Shown in pieces: positions 16,942 through 25,780 of a DNA stretch of 64,000 bases. Position 1 is the stretch's first letter. Every line of letters starts with the position of its first letter. The DNA is from Caulobacter flavus (lineage in GTDB: Bacteria > Pseudomonadota > Alphaproteobacteria > Caulobacterales > Caulobacteraceae). A program made the position numbers and the translations under genes. Under the pieces are notes generated by a model. It was not told the origin of the DNA. It worked only from the letters and a program-made list of their open reading frames with translations, and did no database searches. The DNA is taken from NCBI RefSeq assembly GCF_003722335.1, contig NZ_CP026100.1, positions 1,400,001 through 1,464,000 on the forward strand, given 5' to 3'.

Positions 16942-18561
16942 GTGTCCGATCTCGACGCCGCCTGGATCCGCCTGGAAACCGCCGCCAAGGCCGCCGGGGA
17001 GAAGCGCATCGTCGAGTTCTTCGACACCGAGCCCCAGCGCCTGGAGACCCTGACCCTCGACGTCGCCGGCCTGCACCTGGATCTCTCCAAGCAGGCCTGG
17101 GACGAGGCCGGCCTGGAAGCGGCGCTGGATCTCGCCCACGCCGCCGACGTCGAAGGCGCCCGCGCCCGCATGCTGGGCGGCGAGCCGATCAACAGCTCCG
17201 AAGGCCGCGCCGTGCTGCACGTGGCCCTGCGCGCCAAGGCCGATGCGGACATCAAGGCCCAAGGCGTTCCGGTGATGGCCGAGGTCGAGGCCGTCCGCGG
17301 CCGGATGAAGGCGTTCTCCGAGGCCGTCCGGTCGGGCGCGATCAAGGGCGCCACCGGCAAGCCGTTCAAGTCGATCCTGCACATCGGCATTGGCGGCAGC
17401 GACCTTGGCCCGCGCCTGCTGTGGGACGCCCTGCGCCCGGTGAAGCCGCAGATCGACCTGCGCTTCGTGGCCAATGTGGACGGCGCCGAATTCCTGCTGA
17501 CCACGGCGGATCTCGATCCGGAAGAGACCCTGGTCGTGGTGGTCTCCAAGACCTTCACCACCCAGGAGACCATGTCCAACGCCGCCGCCGCCCGCGCCTG
17601 GCTGGTCGAGGCCCTGGGCGAGGAGGGCGCCAACGCCCACCTGGCCGCCGTGTCGACGGCGCTGGACAAGACCTCGGCCTTCGGCGTCGCCGACGAGCGC
17701 GTGTTCGGCTTCTGGGACTGGGTCGGCGGCCGCTATTCGCTGTGGTCGGCGGTCAGCCTGTCGGTGGCCGTCGCCGCCGGCTGGGACGTGTTCCAGGGCT
17801 TCCTCGACGGCGCGGCCGAGATGGACGCCCACTTCGCCTCGGCCCCGCTGGAAAAGAACGCCCCGGTGCTGGTCGCCCTGGCCCAGATCTTCAACCGCAA
17901 CGGCCTGGACCGCCGCGCCCGCTCGGTCGTTCCGTACTCGCACCGCCTGCGCCGCCTGGCCTCGTTCCTCCAGCAGCTGGAGATGGAGAGCAACGGCAAG
18001 TCGGTCGGTCCCGACGGCAAGCCGGCCGCGCGCGGCACGGCCACGGTCGTGTTCGGCGACGAGGGCACCAATGTCCAGCACGCCTACTTCCAGTGCATGC
18101 ACCAGGGCACCGACATCACGCCGATGGAGCTGATCGGCCTGGCCAAGTCGGACGAGGGTCCGGCCGGCATGCACGAGAAGCTGCTGTCGAACCTGCTGGC
18201 CCAGGCCGAGGCCTTCATGGTCGGCCGCACGACGGACGACGTCGTGGCGGAACTTCAGGCCAAGGGCGTCTCCGACGCCGAGATCGCCACCCTGGCCCCG
18301 CAGCGCACCTTCGCCGGCAATCGTCCGTCCACGCTGGTGCTGCTGGATCGCCTGACGCCGCGCACCTTCGGCGCCCTGATCGCCCTCTACGAGCACAAGA
18401 CCTTCGTCGAGGGCGTGATCTGGGGGATCAACAGCTTCGACCAGTGGGGCGTGGAGCTGGGCAAGGTGATGGCGAACCGCATCCTGCCGGAACTGGAAGC
18501 CGGCGCGGCAGGCGACCACGATCCTTCGACGAGCGCGCTGATCGGGCGGCTGAAGAAGTAG
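16942..18561 (+). CDS. pgi: Glucose-6-phosphate isomerase
   Basis: 539 residues from the GTG at 16942, preceded by TGGAG with six-base spacing; an in-frame ATG at 16924 gives six more residues but no ribosome-binding site. PGI signatures are plain: ILHIGIGGSDLGPRLLWDAL, VVSKTFTTQETMSNA (phosphate binding), DWVGGRYSLWSAVSLSV and GVIWGINSFDQWGVELGKVMA. It interconverts glucose-6-phosphate and fructose-6-phosphate in the cytoplasm. In Caulobacter, which uses the Entner-Doudoroff pathway, it mainly serves recycling of fructose-6-phosphate and sugar-nucleotide supply. Confidence 0.95.
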   Translation: MSDLDAAWIRLETAAKAAGEKRIVEFFDTEPQRLETLTLDVAGLHLDLSKQAWDEAGLEAALDLAHAADVEGARARMLGGEPINSSEGRAVLHVALRAKADADIKAQGVPVMAEVEAVRGRMKAFSEAVRSGAIKGATGKPFKSILHIGIGGSDLGPRLLWDALRPVKPQIDLRFVANVDGAEFLLTTADLDPEETLVVVVSKTFTTQETMSNAAAARAWLVEALGEEGANAHLAAVSTALDKTSAFGVADERVFGFWDWVGGRYSLWSAVSLSVAVAAGWDVFQGFLDGAAEMDAHFASAPLEKNAPVLVALAQIFNRNGLDRRARSVVPYSHRLRRLASFLQQLEMESNGKSVGPDGKPAARGTATVVFGDEGTNVQHAYFQCMHQGTDITPMELIGLAKSDEGPAGMHEKLLSNLLAQAEAFMVGRTTDDVVAELQAKGVSDAEIATLAPQRTFAGNRPSTLVLLDRLTPRTFGALIALYEHKTFVEGVIWGINSFDQWGVELGKVMANRILPELEAGAAGDHDPSTSALIGRLKK

Positions 18562-18574
18562 GAACCGCCTGACG

Positions 18575-18682
18575 GCGGCCCCCTCCGGCCCTTCGGGCTA
18601 CCTCCCCCAGAGGGGGAGGATCTTTCGCGGCCTAGATGCTCCCCCTCTGGGGGAGCTGTCGGGGAGCGACTGAGGGGGCCGC
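18575..18682. repeat. Palindromic intergenic repeat (GGCCCCCTC ... CTCCCCCTCTGGGGGAG type)
   Basis: An imperfect inverted repeat of about 108 bp between the convergent pgi and TonB receptor genes. The ends GCGGCCCCCTC (18575-18585) and GAGGGGGCCGC (18672-18682) are complementary, and internal CCTCCCCCAGAGGGGGAGG and CTCCCCCTCTGGGGGAG are themselves palindromes. I recognise this as a repeat type common between Caulobacter genes; it probably acts as a two-way terminator. Confidence 0.75.
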
Positions 18683-18690
18683 GCAGCGGC

Positions 18691-20763
18691 CTAGAACGTC
18701 TTGCGCACCCGCAGGCTGACGAACGTGCGCGGATCGATGTCGCGGACTTCCTGGTAGCGCACCGGACGCGTCACGCGGTCGGCATAGACCGTGCGGGTGA
18801 TGACGAAATCGTCCCAGATGTTCAGCTGGGCGCGGATGGCCAGCGTGTTGGTCGGCTTGTACTCGGCGAAGGCCTCGTAATAGGCCGCGCCGCGCCACTT
18901 GTTGGTCTGGTCGGGATCGTAGGTGCCCTGGCCCAGCAGCGGCAGCCAGTTGACGCCCCACTGCACCTGGCCGCGCATCAGGTCCTGCGAGAAGCCGATA
19001 TTGGCCTGGGTCGGGCGCACTTGCGAGATCGGCCGGTCCTTGTGGTCGGTCGGATCGTCGACGTGGGTCTCGTTCCAGTCGTTCTTGAAGGTGAAGCGGC
19101 CGCCCTTCACGCCCAGCTTGTCGGTGGGCACGACGATGTTCAGCGACAGCTTGTCGAGCGTACCGTCGCCAATGTTGCCGGTCGCCGACAGGCCGCCCGG
19201 CAGGGGCAGGCGGTCGATGACGCCGATGATCTCGTCGTGGCGCCAGCCGATCGACACCACGCCCTCGCCCCAGAACCGGCGCTCGTAGGTCAGTTCCGAG
19301 ATCCAGCGCTGCTCGGGCTCCAGGTCGACATTGCCGCCATAGACAGTGCCGTCGCCGAACTCGGCCGAGGCGGCGAAGTCGCCGAAGTCCAGCTGGCCCA
19401 GTTCGCGCTCGAAGCGGAAGCGCAGCTGGTGATCGGCCTTGGGCGTCCAGGTCGCCTGGAAGCGGGGCTTGGCGTAGAAAAAGCTCTTCTCCTGGTCGGC
19501 GTCGCCCGACTGGCTGATCGTCGAGGTCTCCAGGCGCACGCCGCCCTCGAGGGTCAGCTTGGGGTTCACCCGCCAGGTGGTCTTCAGGAACGCCTCGCCG
19601 CGCGTCTCCTCGACCTTGACCGAGGCCGAGGGCAGGGGAACCGCCGTGCCGCCCACCGAATAGGCCTGGGCCACGTCGAGCATGTTGTAGGCGACTTCGC
19701 CGCCGAACTCGAAGGTCAGGCCCGGCTTGCGCTCGTGGCGGATGGTGGCGCGCAGGATGGATTCCGACGAGTCGCCCTCGGCCCCGAAGCGCTCCTGCGG
19801 GCTGACGACGCCGTCGACGGCCGCGTCGCCCAGGGCCTCGCTGTCGAACTGCTCGAACTCGTGCATCACCCGGGTCTCCAGCGTCCAGCGCGGCGCCAGG
19901 GGGCGGGTGTAGGTCAGGCCCAGCTCGCCCGAGGTGCTCTCCTCGGCATAGGCGGTGCGGCGCTTGGACGTGGCCGAGGTCAGCGCCTGCCAGTCCTGCC
20001 AGTCGTTGACGCCGTAGCGGGCGGTGGCGTCGATCTTGCCGCCGGCCAGGGGGCCTGCGTAGTTGCCGCGGATCGAGCGGCCGCCGCCGTAGCCGTCGTT
20101 CACGAAGGCCTCGTCGCGCAGGATGTTCCCGGCCCCGTCGCGGCGCACCGAGCGGCCTTCGCCGTTGGAGTCGCTGCTGCTGGTGCCGTCCGACAGGGTG
20201 ACGCCCCAGCTCTTGTCGCCGTCGCGGGCGGTGAACTGGTAGGAGCCGCCCCAGACGTCGCGGCCGCCGTCGAACAGCTGGCTGTTGACGGTCAGGATCG
20301 ACTGGCGGGTCGCGCCCTTCTTGAGGATCACGTTGGCGACCACGCCGTAGCCCTGCATGTCGATGCCGGGCGCGCCGCCGCGGATCAGCTCGATGCGCTC
20401 GACCTGGCTGGCGGGTGTGCGCTGCAGGACGTTGGAGCCGGTCTCGGCCTTGGAGGCGGGGCGGTTGTTGTTGACCAGCACGTTGCCGACCGCGCCCTCG
20501 AAGCCGCGGGTGCCGGCGCCGTCGTTGAGCACGAAGCCGGGCAGGCGGTTGACCATGTCGAGCGCGGTGTTGGGGCGCAGGCTGGCGAAGAAGTCCGGCA
20601 CGAAGATCAGCACGCCCTTCTGGGTCGCGTCGTCCAGCGGCGCCTCGCTGACCGGGCCGGTCGGAACCGGCACCTGGGCGGCCTGCGCGCTGTCTGCGGC
20701 CTGGGCCGCGCCGGCGACGAACAGGGCCATGGCCGCGGTGGCGAACAAGACGGTCTTCGACAT
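18691..20763 (-). CDS. TonB-dependent outer-membrane receptor
   Basis: 690 residues from the ATG at 20763 (GAGGGGAAAG upstream). Signal peptide to about AAQAAD, then a plug domain with ALDMVNRLPGFVLNDG, GAVGNVLVNNNRPAS and VERIELIRGGAPGIDMQGYG, and a beta-barrel that ends in RTFVSLRVRKTF with the terminal Phe needed for barrel assembly. The plug is of the short type with NNRP-like motif. It lies downstream of, and in the same direction as, a secreted GH2 glycosidase, so a carbohydrate ligand is the most likely substrate, but this is inference from context only. Confidence 0.88.
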   Translation of the reverse strand: MSKTVLFATAAMALFVAGAAQAADSAQAAQVPVPTGPVSEAPLDDATQKGVLIFVPDFFASLRPNTALDMVNRLPGFVLNDGAGTRGFEGAVGNVLVNNNRPASKAETGSNVLQRTPASQVERIELIRGGAPGIDMQGYGVVANVILKKGATRQSILTVNSQLFDGGRDVWGGSYQFTARDGDKSWGVTLSDGTSSSDSNGEGRSVRRDGAGNILRDEAFVNDGYGGGRSIRGNYAGPLAGGKIDATARYGVNDWQDWQALTSATSKRRTAYAEESTSGELGLTYTRPLAPRWTLETRVMHEFEQFDSEALGDAAVDGVVSPQERFGAEGDSSESILRATIRHERKPGLTFEFGGEVAYNMLDVAQAYSVGGTAVPLPSASVKVEETRGEAFLKTTWRVNPKLTLEGGVRLETSTISQSGDADQEKSFFYAKPRFQATWTPKADHQLRFRFERELGQLDFGDFAASAEFGDGTVYGGNVDLEPEQRWISELTYERRFWGEGVVSIGWRHDEIIGVIDRLPLPGGLSATGNIGDGTLDKLSLNIVVPTDKLGVKGGRFTFKNDWNETHVDDPTDHKDRPISQVRPTQANIGFSQDLMRGQVQWGVNWLPLLGQGTYDPDQTNKWRGAAYYEAFAEYKPTNTLAIRAQLNIWDDFVITRTVYADRVTRPVRYQEVRDIDPRTFVSLRVRKTF

Positions 20764-20893
20764 CAACTTTCCCCTCAATCCCGGGGACGGTCTTGCCGGT
20801 CGCGAACGCCGATCTCAAATTAAACGCAGGAAATGTGGATTAAATATCCGAAATCATTACGGGAAGTTCAGGTAGAGTTTCTTTCCTCCCAAC

Positions 20894-20930
20894 TCCCGTC
20901 ATTCCCGCCACAAGGACGGGAATGACGGGA
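20894..20930. repeat. Perfect hairpin between GH2 gene and TonB receptor gene
   Basis: A 14-bp perfect inverted repeat, TCCCGTCATTCCCG at 20894-20907 and its complement at 20917-20930, loop 9 nt. It begins 12 bp beyond the GH2 stop on the minus strand and 130 bp before the receptor start. There is no T-run, so it may be an mRNA-stabilising or attenuating structure rather than a full terminator; the sequence also resembles REP-type repeats. Confidence 0.6.
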
Positions 20931-20942
20931 AGAGGAGGGAGA

Positions 20943-23900
20943 TTACCGCCGCTTGTAGAGCTCCGCCTCGATGATGCTGAGCGATCCGCCGGGCTTGACC
21001 TTCTCGGCGCCGGTGTCGAAGCCGGCCTTGGCGCCGGTGACCTCGACGATCTTGCCGAAGCCGTCACGGTCGGCCGTCGCGCCGGTCAGGGCGATGCGCA
21101 GGCGCTGGCCCTTCACCGGCTTCAGCGGCAGGGTGACGTAGCCCAGGCTCTTGGGCGCTTCGCCCTCGTAGACCACCTGGCCGTCCATGGTGATGCGCAG
21201 CGGGTAGGAGCGCAGGCGCCAGCCGATCAGCTTCAGCACCACCTCGTCGGCGACCTGCGCCTTGCCCAGGTCGTACTCGATCCAGGCGTTCTCCAGCTTG
21301 CCGTCGCTGGCCCAGTGGGTGGCCTCGTCGTCGTCGACGGTGGCGCCGGCCGTATCGACGTTCGAACCGGCGAGGATCTTCACCGGCTTGAGCGTGTCGC
21401 GGCGGATCTTGAAGGCCGGGGTCGAGGGCGTCGGGCCGCGCGCCAGGCTGACGGGAAGCAGCGGGGCGTCGGCCGAGGGGGCGACGGCGTCAAGGGTCAG
21501 GGTCGCGGGCTTCAGACCCTCGGCCTTGGCGACGAGCGTGACCTTGCCCGCCGCCAGGGTCGAGCGCAGGGCCACGCGGTTGACGCCGCCCTCCACCGGC
21601 AGGGTCTTGGCCAGAATGTAGTTGTCGTCGGTGCGGTTGGAGCCGGCGTACTGGGTCACCGCGTCGACCCCGGCCGGGCCCTTGGTGACCGGTTCGCCCG
21701 AGGCCGAGACCGCTGCATCTGTCGGCTTGCCTCCGTTCTTGGAGTCGCCTTGGGCGATGCCGCCGCGCCATTCGGCCGGACCGGCCACGTCGAAGCTGAC
21801 CAGATCGAGCGCCGTCGGCACGCGGCGGCCTTCGGCGTCCACCGCCTCGACGTCGACAAGGGCGATGTCGGCCGCGTCGGCGCGCCAGCCGCCGGGGCCG
21901 GTGCGCGGGGTCAGCTTCAGGGCCACGGCCGGACCGGTGGTGACCCGCGCGTCGCGCGAGACTTCCTTGCCCTTGGCGTCGCGACCGATCGCCGTCAGGG
22001 TTCCGGGCGCGTAGGGCACGCCCTTGAAGGTGAAGAGGAAGCCGTCCGACTTCACGCCCTTGCCCAGCGACTTGCCGTTCAGCGTCAGCTCGACGCTGTC
22101 GGCGCTGGACACCACCAGCACGTCCTTCACTACGCCCGGGGCGTAGTTCCAGTGGCCGACGATGTGCGAGCGCGGCTTTTCCACGTCGACCCAGCCGTCC
22201 CACATCACCTGGTGGGCGAAGAAGCCCTCCTTCTCGATGCGCATGGCGTCCACCTCGCCGCTGCGGCGGTAGTTGTTGTCGCCGCGGAAGTGGGTGTTGC
22301 TGTCGGAGAAGATGATGTTGACGCCGCCCGAGCTGACCCGGTCGCCGCCGCCGGGACGCTCGCGCCAGTAGTCGAACCAGCGCTGCACGGTCTCGGCGAC
22401 CATGCTGTTCTGGTTGCGGTTGTAGCTGGGGCTGTCCTTGTGGAAGGGCGGCGTGAATTCGTCCTGGAACTTCCGCGCGGACTCGTCGCGGGAGTACTCC
22501 ATCGCCCACATCGGCTTGCCGGCGCTCTTGTTGATGTAGAGCATCTCGCCGCCGTACTCGGCGACCTTGCTGTCGAGCATCTCGCGCGAGCCGATGGCCC
22601 GGCCGCCGCGCGGGTCGAACTGGTCGCGCACCGCCTTCAGCTCGGCCATGTGCGCTTCGCTGATATTCTCGTTGCCGCCCTCGTAGAAGATGATCGAGGG
22701 GTTGTTGCGGAAGGCGACGATGGCGTCGCGCATGGCCTCGACCCGCTGCTCCCAGCGACGGCCGGAGACGTCGCTTTCCGCGTCGCCGGCCGGCATGGCC
22801 TGCATCAGGCCGACGCGGTCGGCGCTTTCGACGTCCTGGCGGGCCGGGGCGATGTGCATCCAGCGCACCAGATTGCCGCCGCTTTCCACCATCAGGCCAT
22901 TGGAGAAGTCGCTGATCCACGGCGGGATGTTGGTGCCCAGGGCCGGCCACTCGTTGCTGGTGCGCTGGGCGTAGCCGTGCACCTGGATGGCGCGGTCGTT
23001 GAGGAAGATCGTGCCGTTCCTGAACTCGGTCTTGCGAAAGCCCGTGCGGGTCAGGGCGCTGTCGACGACCTTGCCGTCCTCCACCAGTTCGGTGGTCACC
23101 GCATAGAGATAGCCGTAGCCCCAGCTCCAGAAGTGCAGGTCCGACAGGCGCTTGCTGGCCGAAACCGTCCTGGTCTCGCCTGGCGCGATGGTCACGCCGG
23201 GGGCGGTGAAGGTTCCGGCCGGCTTGCCGTCGACGTCCTTCAGCGTGACCCGGTAGGCGAAGGTGCGCGGCCTTGCCCCGTCGTTCCTCACCTGGCTTTC
23301 GGCGTGGACGGTGGCGGCGGCGCCCTTGATGTCGAACTGGTCGGCCCAGACGTAGACGCCGGTCGTGCCCAGGCTGGAATACAGCGGCAGGGTCTGGTGC
23401 AGGTCGCCCGTCAGGTGCAGCCGCACCGCGCGGTGCACGCCGCCGTAGTTCACATTGAAGTTGTTGTTGTTCCACTGGAAGCCGCTGCCGGTGGCGCGTT
23501 CCTTGTACTTCCAGTCGTTGTCGACCCGCACGGCGATCACGTTCACGAACGGGGCGGGCTTCAGCAGCTTGGTGGCGTCGACGCCGAAGGCCGTGGCGCC
23601 GTTCTCGTGGCCGCCGGCCCGCACGCCGTTGACGTAGACGTCGCCGGCCTGGCGCACGCCTTCGAAGTCGATGATCGCGCGGCCGCCCACCGCCGGTCCC
23701 TTGTCGGCCGGCAGCACGAAGCGCTTGCGGTACCAGGTGATCCCGGTCGAGTGCTCGTGGATGTCGCGCGAGAAGGCCTCGTCCTCGTTGAAGGCGCGGG
23801 GCAGGGTGACCGGCTTCCAGGCGGCGTCGTCGAAGGCGACGTCCGACGCGCCCTGGATGTCGCCGGTGGTCATCTTCCAGCCGTCGTTGAAGGGGGCGTC

Positions 23901-23990
23901 CAGCCGCTGGGCCAGGGCCTGCGTGGCCGACAGGGCCAGGAGGCTGGCGGCGCCCAGCAGCGCCATCGATCGGGTCAGCGGACGTCCCAT
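20943..23990 (-). CDS. Secreted GH2-family glycoside hydrolase (beta-galactosidase-like)
   Basis: 1015 residues with a signal peptide ending ATQALAQR. The order is GH2 sugar-binding jellyroll (about 30-195), immunoglobulin-like domain (200-320) and TIM barrel (320-590). Within the barrel, EGGNENIS places the acid/base at Glu441 and WAMEYSRDES places the likely nucleophile at Glu498. Later modules include the GH2-associated beta-sandwich and a C-terminal F5/8-type carbohydrate-binding domain (DDDEATHWASDG to the end). It should release beta-linked sugars outside the cytoplasm or in the periplasm. The substrate is unknown: galactosidase, glucuronidase and mannosidase are all possible in GH2. 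A GntR-type operator overlaps its leader. Confidence 0.87.
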   Translation of the reverse strand: MGRPLTRSMALLGAASLLALSATQALAQRLDAPFNDGWKMTTGDIQGASDVAFDDAAWKPVTLPRAFNEDEAFSRDIHEHSTGITWYRKRFVLPADKGPAVGGRAIIDFEGVRQAGDVYVNGVRAGGHENGATAFGVDATKLLKPAPFVNVIAVRVDNDWKYKERATGSGFQWNNNNFNVNYGGVHRAVRLHLTGDLHQTLPLYSSLGTTGVYVWADQFDIKGAAATVHAESQVRNDGARPRTFAYRVTLKDVDGKPAGTFTAPGVTIAPGETRTVSASKRLSDLHFWSWGYGYLYAVTTELVEDGKVVDSALTRTGFRKTEFRNGTIFLNDRAIQVHGYAQRTSNEWPALGTNIPPWISDFSNGLMVESGGNLVRWMHIAPARQDVESADRVGLMQAMPAGDAESDVSGRRWEQRVEAMRDAIVAFRNNPSIIFYEGGNENISEAHMAELKAVRDQFDPRGGRAIGSREMLDSKVAEYGGEMLYINKSAGKPMWAMEYSRDESARKFQDEFTPPFHKDSPSYNRNQNSMVAETVQRWFDYWRERPGGGDRVSSGGVNIIFSDSNTHFRGDNNYRRSGEVDAMRIEKEGFFAHQVMWDGWVDVEKPRSHIVGHWNYAPGVVKDVLVVSSADSVELTLNGKSLGKGVKSDGFLFTFKGVPYAPGTLTAIGRDAKGKEVSRDARVTTGPAVALKLTPRTGPGGWRADAADIALVDVEAVDAEGRRVPTALDLVSFDVAGPAEWRGGIAQGDSKNGGKPTDAAVSASGEPVTKGPAGVDAVTQYAGSNRTDDNYILAKTLPVEGGVNRVALRSTLAAGKVTLVAKAEGLKPATLTLDAVAPSADAPLLPVSLARGPTPSTPAFKIRRDTLKPVKILAGSNVDTAGATVDDDEATHWASDGKLENAWIEYDLGKAQVADEVVLKLIGWRLRSYPLRITMDGQVVYEGEAPKSLGYVTLPLKPVKGQRLRIALTGATADRDGFGKIVEVTGAKAGFDTGAEKVKPGGSLSIIEAELYKRR

Positions 23991-24004
23991 GGACCTCTCC
24001 CTAT

Positions 24005-24019
24005 ATTGGTCAGGCCAAT
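24005..24019 (-). promoter_or_regulatory. GntR/FadR-type operator-like palindrome upstream of GH2 gene
   Basis: On the minus strand ATTGGCCTGACCAAT, an arm-perfect ATTGG/CCAAT palindrome whose core TGGCCTGACCA fits the TGGNNxxACCA pattern read by FadR-subfamily GntR regulators (UxuR, ExuR and relatives). It ends 14 bp before the GH2 start, where a bound repressor would cover the transcription start or leader. The regulator gene is not in the window. Confidence 0.45.
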
Positions 24020-24288
24020 TTCTTGTTGGGCGGAGATGTGGCTTGACCGCCGCCGACTGTCAAGCCGCTGCGCGTTGTGGGTGGCGTCGCCGGCCCGCCT
24101 GCGCTATACGCCGCCGCGATGACCCGCACGCCGCACCACCACGGCCGCCACCACCATCCGACCTCGCCTCGCGGGATCGGCCGGGTCCGCACGCTCTAAA
24201 GCCGAGCGACCCTGCCAAGCCCCGCCTAGCGGATGGGGCTTGAGCTAAGCGCCATCCGTCGAAGCCTAGAGATCTCTAAGGACCGACG

Positions 24289-25776
24289 ATGACCGACGCT
24301 TCCGACGACGCCAAGACCCAGGACTTTCGCCCCGAGGCCCGCAGCCCCCGCGGCTTCGCCGACAAGCGCGCCCGCGACCTGCGCGCCGAGAAGTCGATCC
24401 TCGAGGCGGTCTCGGCCGTCTACGAGCGCTACGGTTTCGAGGCGCTCGACACCGGGGCCTTCGAATACGCCGACGCCCTGGGCAAGTTCCTGCCCGACAG
24501 CGACCGTCCCAACGAGGGCGTCTTCGCCCTGCAGGACGACGACGACCAGTGGATGGCCCTGCGCTACGACCTGACCGCGCCGCTGGCCCGCTTCGCCGCC
24601 CAGAACTGGGAGACCCTGCCCAAGCCGTTCCGCCGCTACGCCTTCGGTCCGGTGTGGCGCAACGAGAAGCCGGGTCCGGGCCGCTTCCGCCAGTTCATCC
24701 AGTGCGACGCCGACACCGTCGGTTCGGCCCGCCCCGAGGCCGACGCCGAGATCATCGCCATGGCCGTCGAGGGTCTGGAGGCCGCCGGCCTGCCGCGCGG
24801 CGCCTCGGTGCTGAAGATCAACAACCGCAAGCTCCTCAACGGCCTGCTGACCGGGGCCGGCGCGACCAGCGAAGGCCAGAAGCTGGCCGTGCTGCGCGCG
24901 GTCGACAAGCTGGACCGCCTGGGCGTCGAGGGCGTGCGCCTGCTGCTGGGCGAGGGGCGCCTGGACGACAGCGGCGACTTCACCAAGGGCGCGGGCCTGG
25001 CCGGCAAGGCCATCGACTCCGTGCTCGACTTCGTCCAGGCGGGTGTCGGCGGTCGCAGCGCGACGCTGAACAACATCGCCAAGGTCGTGGCCGGTTCGGC
25101 CGAGGGCGACGAGGGCCTGGAAGAACTGGCCAAGATCGACGCGGCCCTGACCAGCCTGGGCGTCGCCGACGACCAGGCGATCATCGATCCGTCGATCGTG
25201 CGCGGCCTGGAATACTACACCGGCACGGTGTTCGAGGCCGAGCTGCTGCTCTCCACCACCGACGAGAAGGGTAACAAGGTCACCTTCGGCTCGATCGGCG
25301 GCGGTGGTCGCTACGACGACCTGGTGGCCCGCTTCACCGGCCAGCCGGTGCCGGCCACGGGCTTCTCGTTCGGCGTCTCGCGCCTGGCGGCGGCCCTGCG
25401 GGCGGCCGGCCGCGAGCCGACCTCGGCCGCGCGCGGTCCCGTCGTGATCATCAATTTCGACCAGGCGCACATGGGCGAGTACTTCGCCGTCGCCGGTCAG
25501 CTGCGCGCGGCGGGCATCCCGGCCGAGGTCTATCTCGGAACCTCGGGCATGCGCCCGCAGATGAAGTACGCCGACCGCCGCCTGTCGCCGGCCGCCATCA
25601 TGCTGGGCGGCGACGAGATCGCCGCCGGCACGGTGACGATCAAGGACCTGGACCTGGGTCGTGAGCTTGCCGCCGGCGTCGCCGACAACGCCGCCTGGAA
25701 GGCCGAGCGTCCCGGCCAGCAGACCATTCCGCGCGGCGACCTGGTCGCCGCCGTCAAGAAGATCATCGGGGGCTGA
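24289..25776 (+). CDS. hisS: Histidine-tRNA ligase
   Basis: 495 residues. Class II aminoacyl-tRNA synthetase motif 2 is RRYAFGPVWRNEKPGPGRFR; the histidine-specific motif is RGLEYYTGTVFEAE; motif 3 is VSRLAAALR preceded by GGGGRYDDLV. A C-terminal anticodon-binding domain starts near 395. The motif 2 loop reads EKPGPGR instead of the common ERPQxGR, in keeping with the separate alphaproteobacterial HisRS type that charges tRNA-His lacking the extra G at position -1. It is followed five bases later by hisZ and then hisG, so translation and histidine synthesis genes share an operon. Confidence 0.93.
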   Translation: MTDASDDAKTQDFRPEARSPRGFADKRARDLRAEKSILEAVSAVYERYGFEALDTGAFEYADALGKFLPDSDRPNEGVFALQDDDDQWMALRYDLTAPLARFAAQNWETLPKPFRRYAFGPVWRNEKPGPGRFRQFIQCDADTVGSARPEADAEIIAMAVEGLEAAGLPRGASVLKINNRKLLNGLLTGAGATSEGQKLAVLRAVDKLDRLGVEGVRLLLGEGRLDDSGDFTKGAGLAGKAIDSVLDFVQAGVGGRSATLNNIAKVVAGSAEGDEGLEELAKIDAALTSLGVADDQAIIDPSIVRGLEYYTGTVFEAELLLSTTDEKGNKVTFGSIGGGGRYDDLVARFTGQPVPATGFSFGVSRLAAALRAAGREPTSAARGPVVIINFDQAHMGEYFAVAGQLRAAGIPAEVYLGTSGMRPQMKYADRRLSPAAIMLGGDEIAAGTVTIKDLDLGRELAAGVADNAAWKAERPGQQTIPRGDLVAAVKKIIGG

Positions 25777-25780
25777 TCCG

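Noticed and set aside
20922..24122. An open frame of over 1000 codons on the plus strand across the GH2 gene
   Set aside because: It is antisense to a gene with clear GH2 domains and catalytic residues; the translation is repetitive (Val/Gly/Arg/His-rich) as expected from GC-biased codons read backwards, and matches no family.
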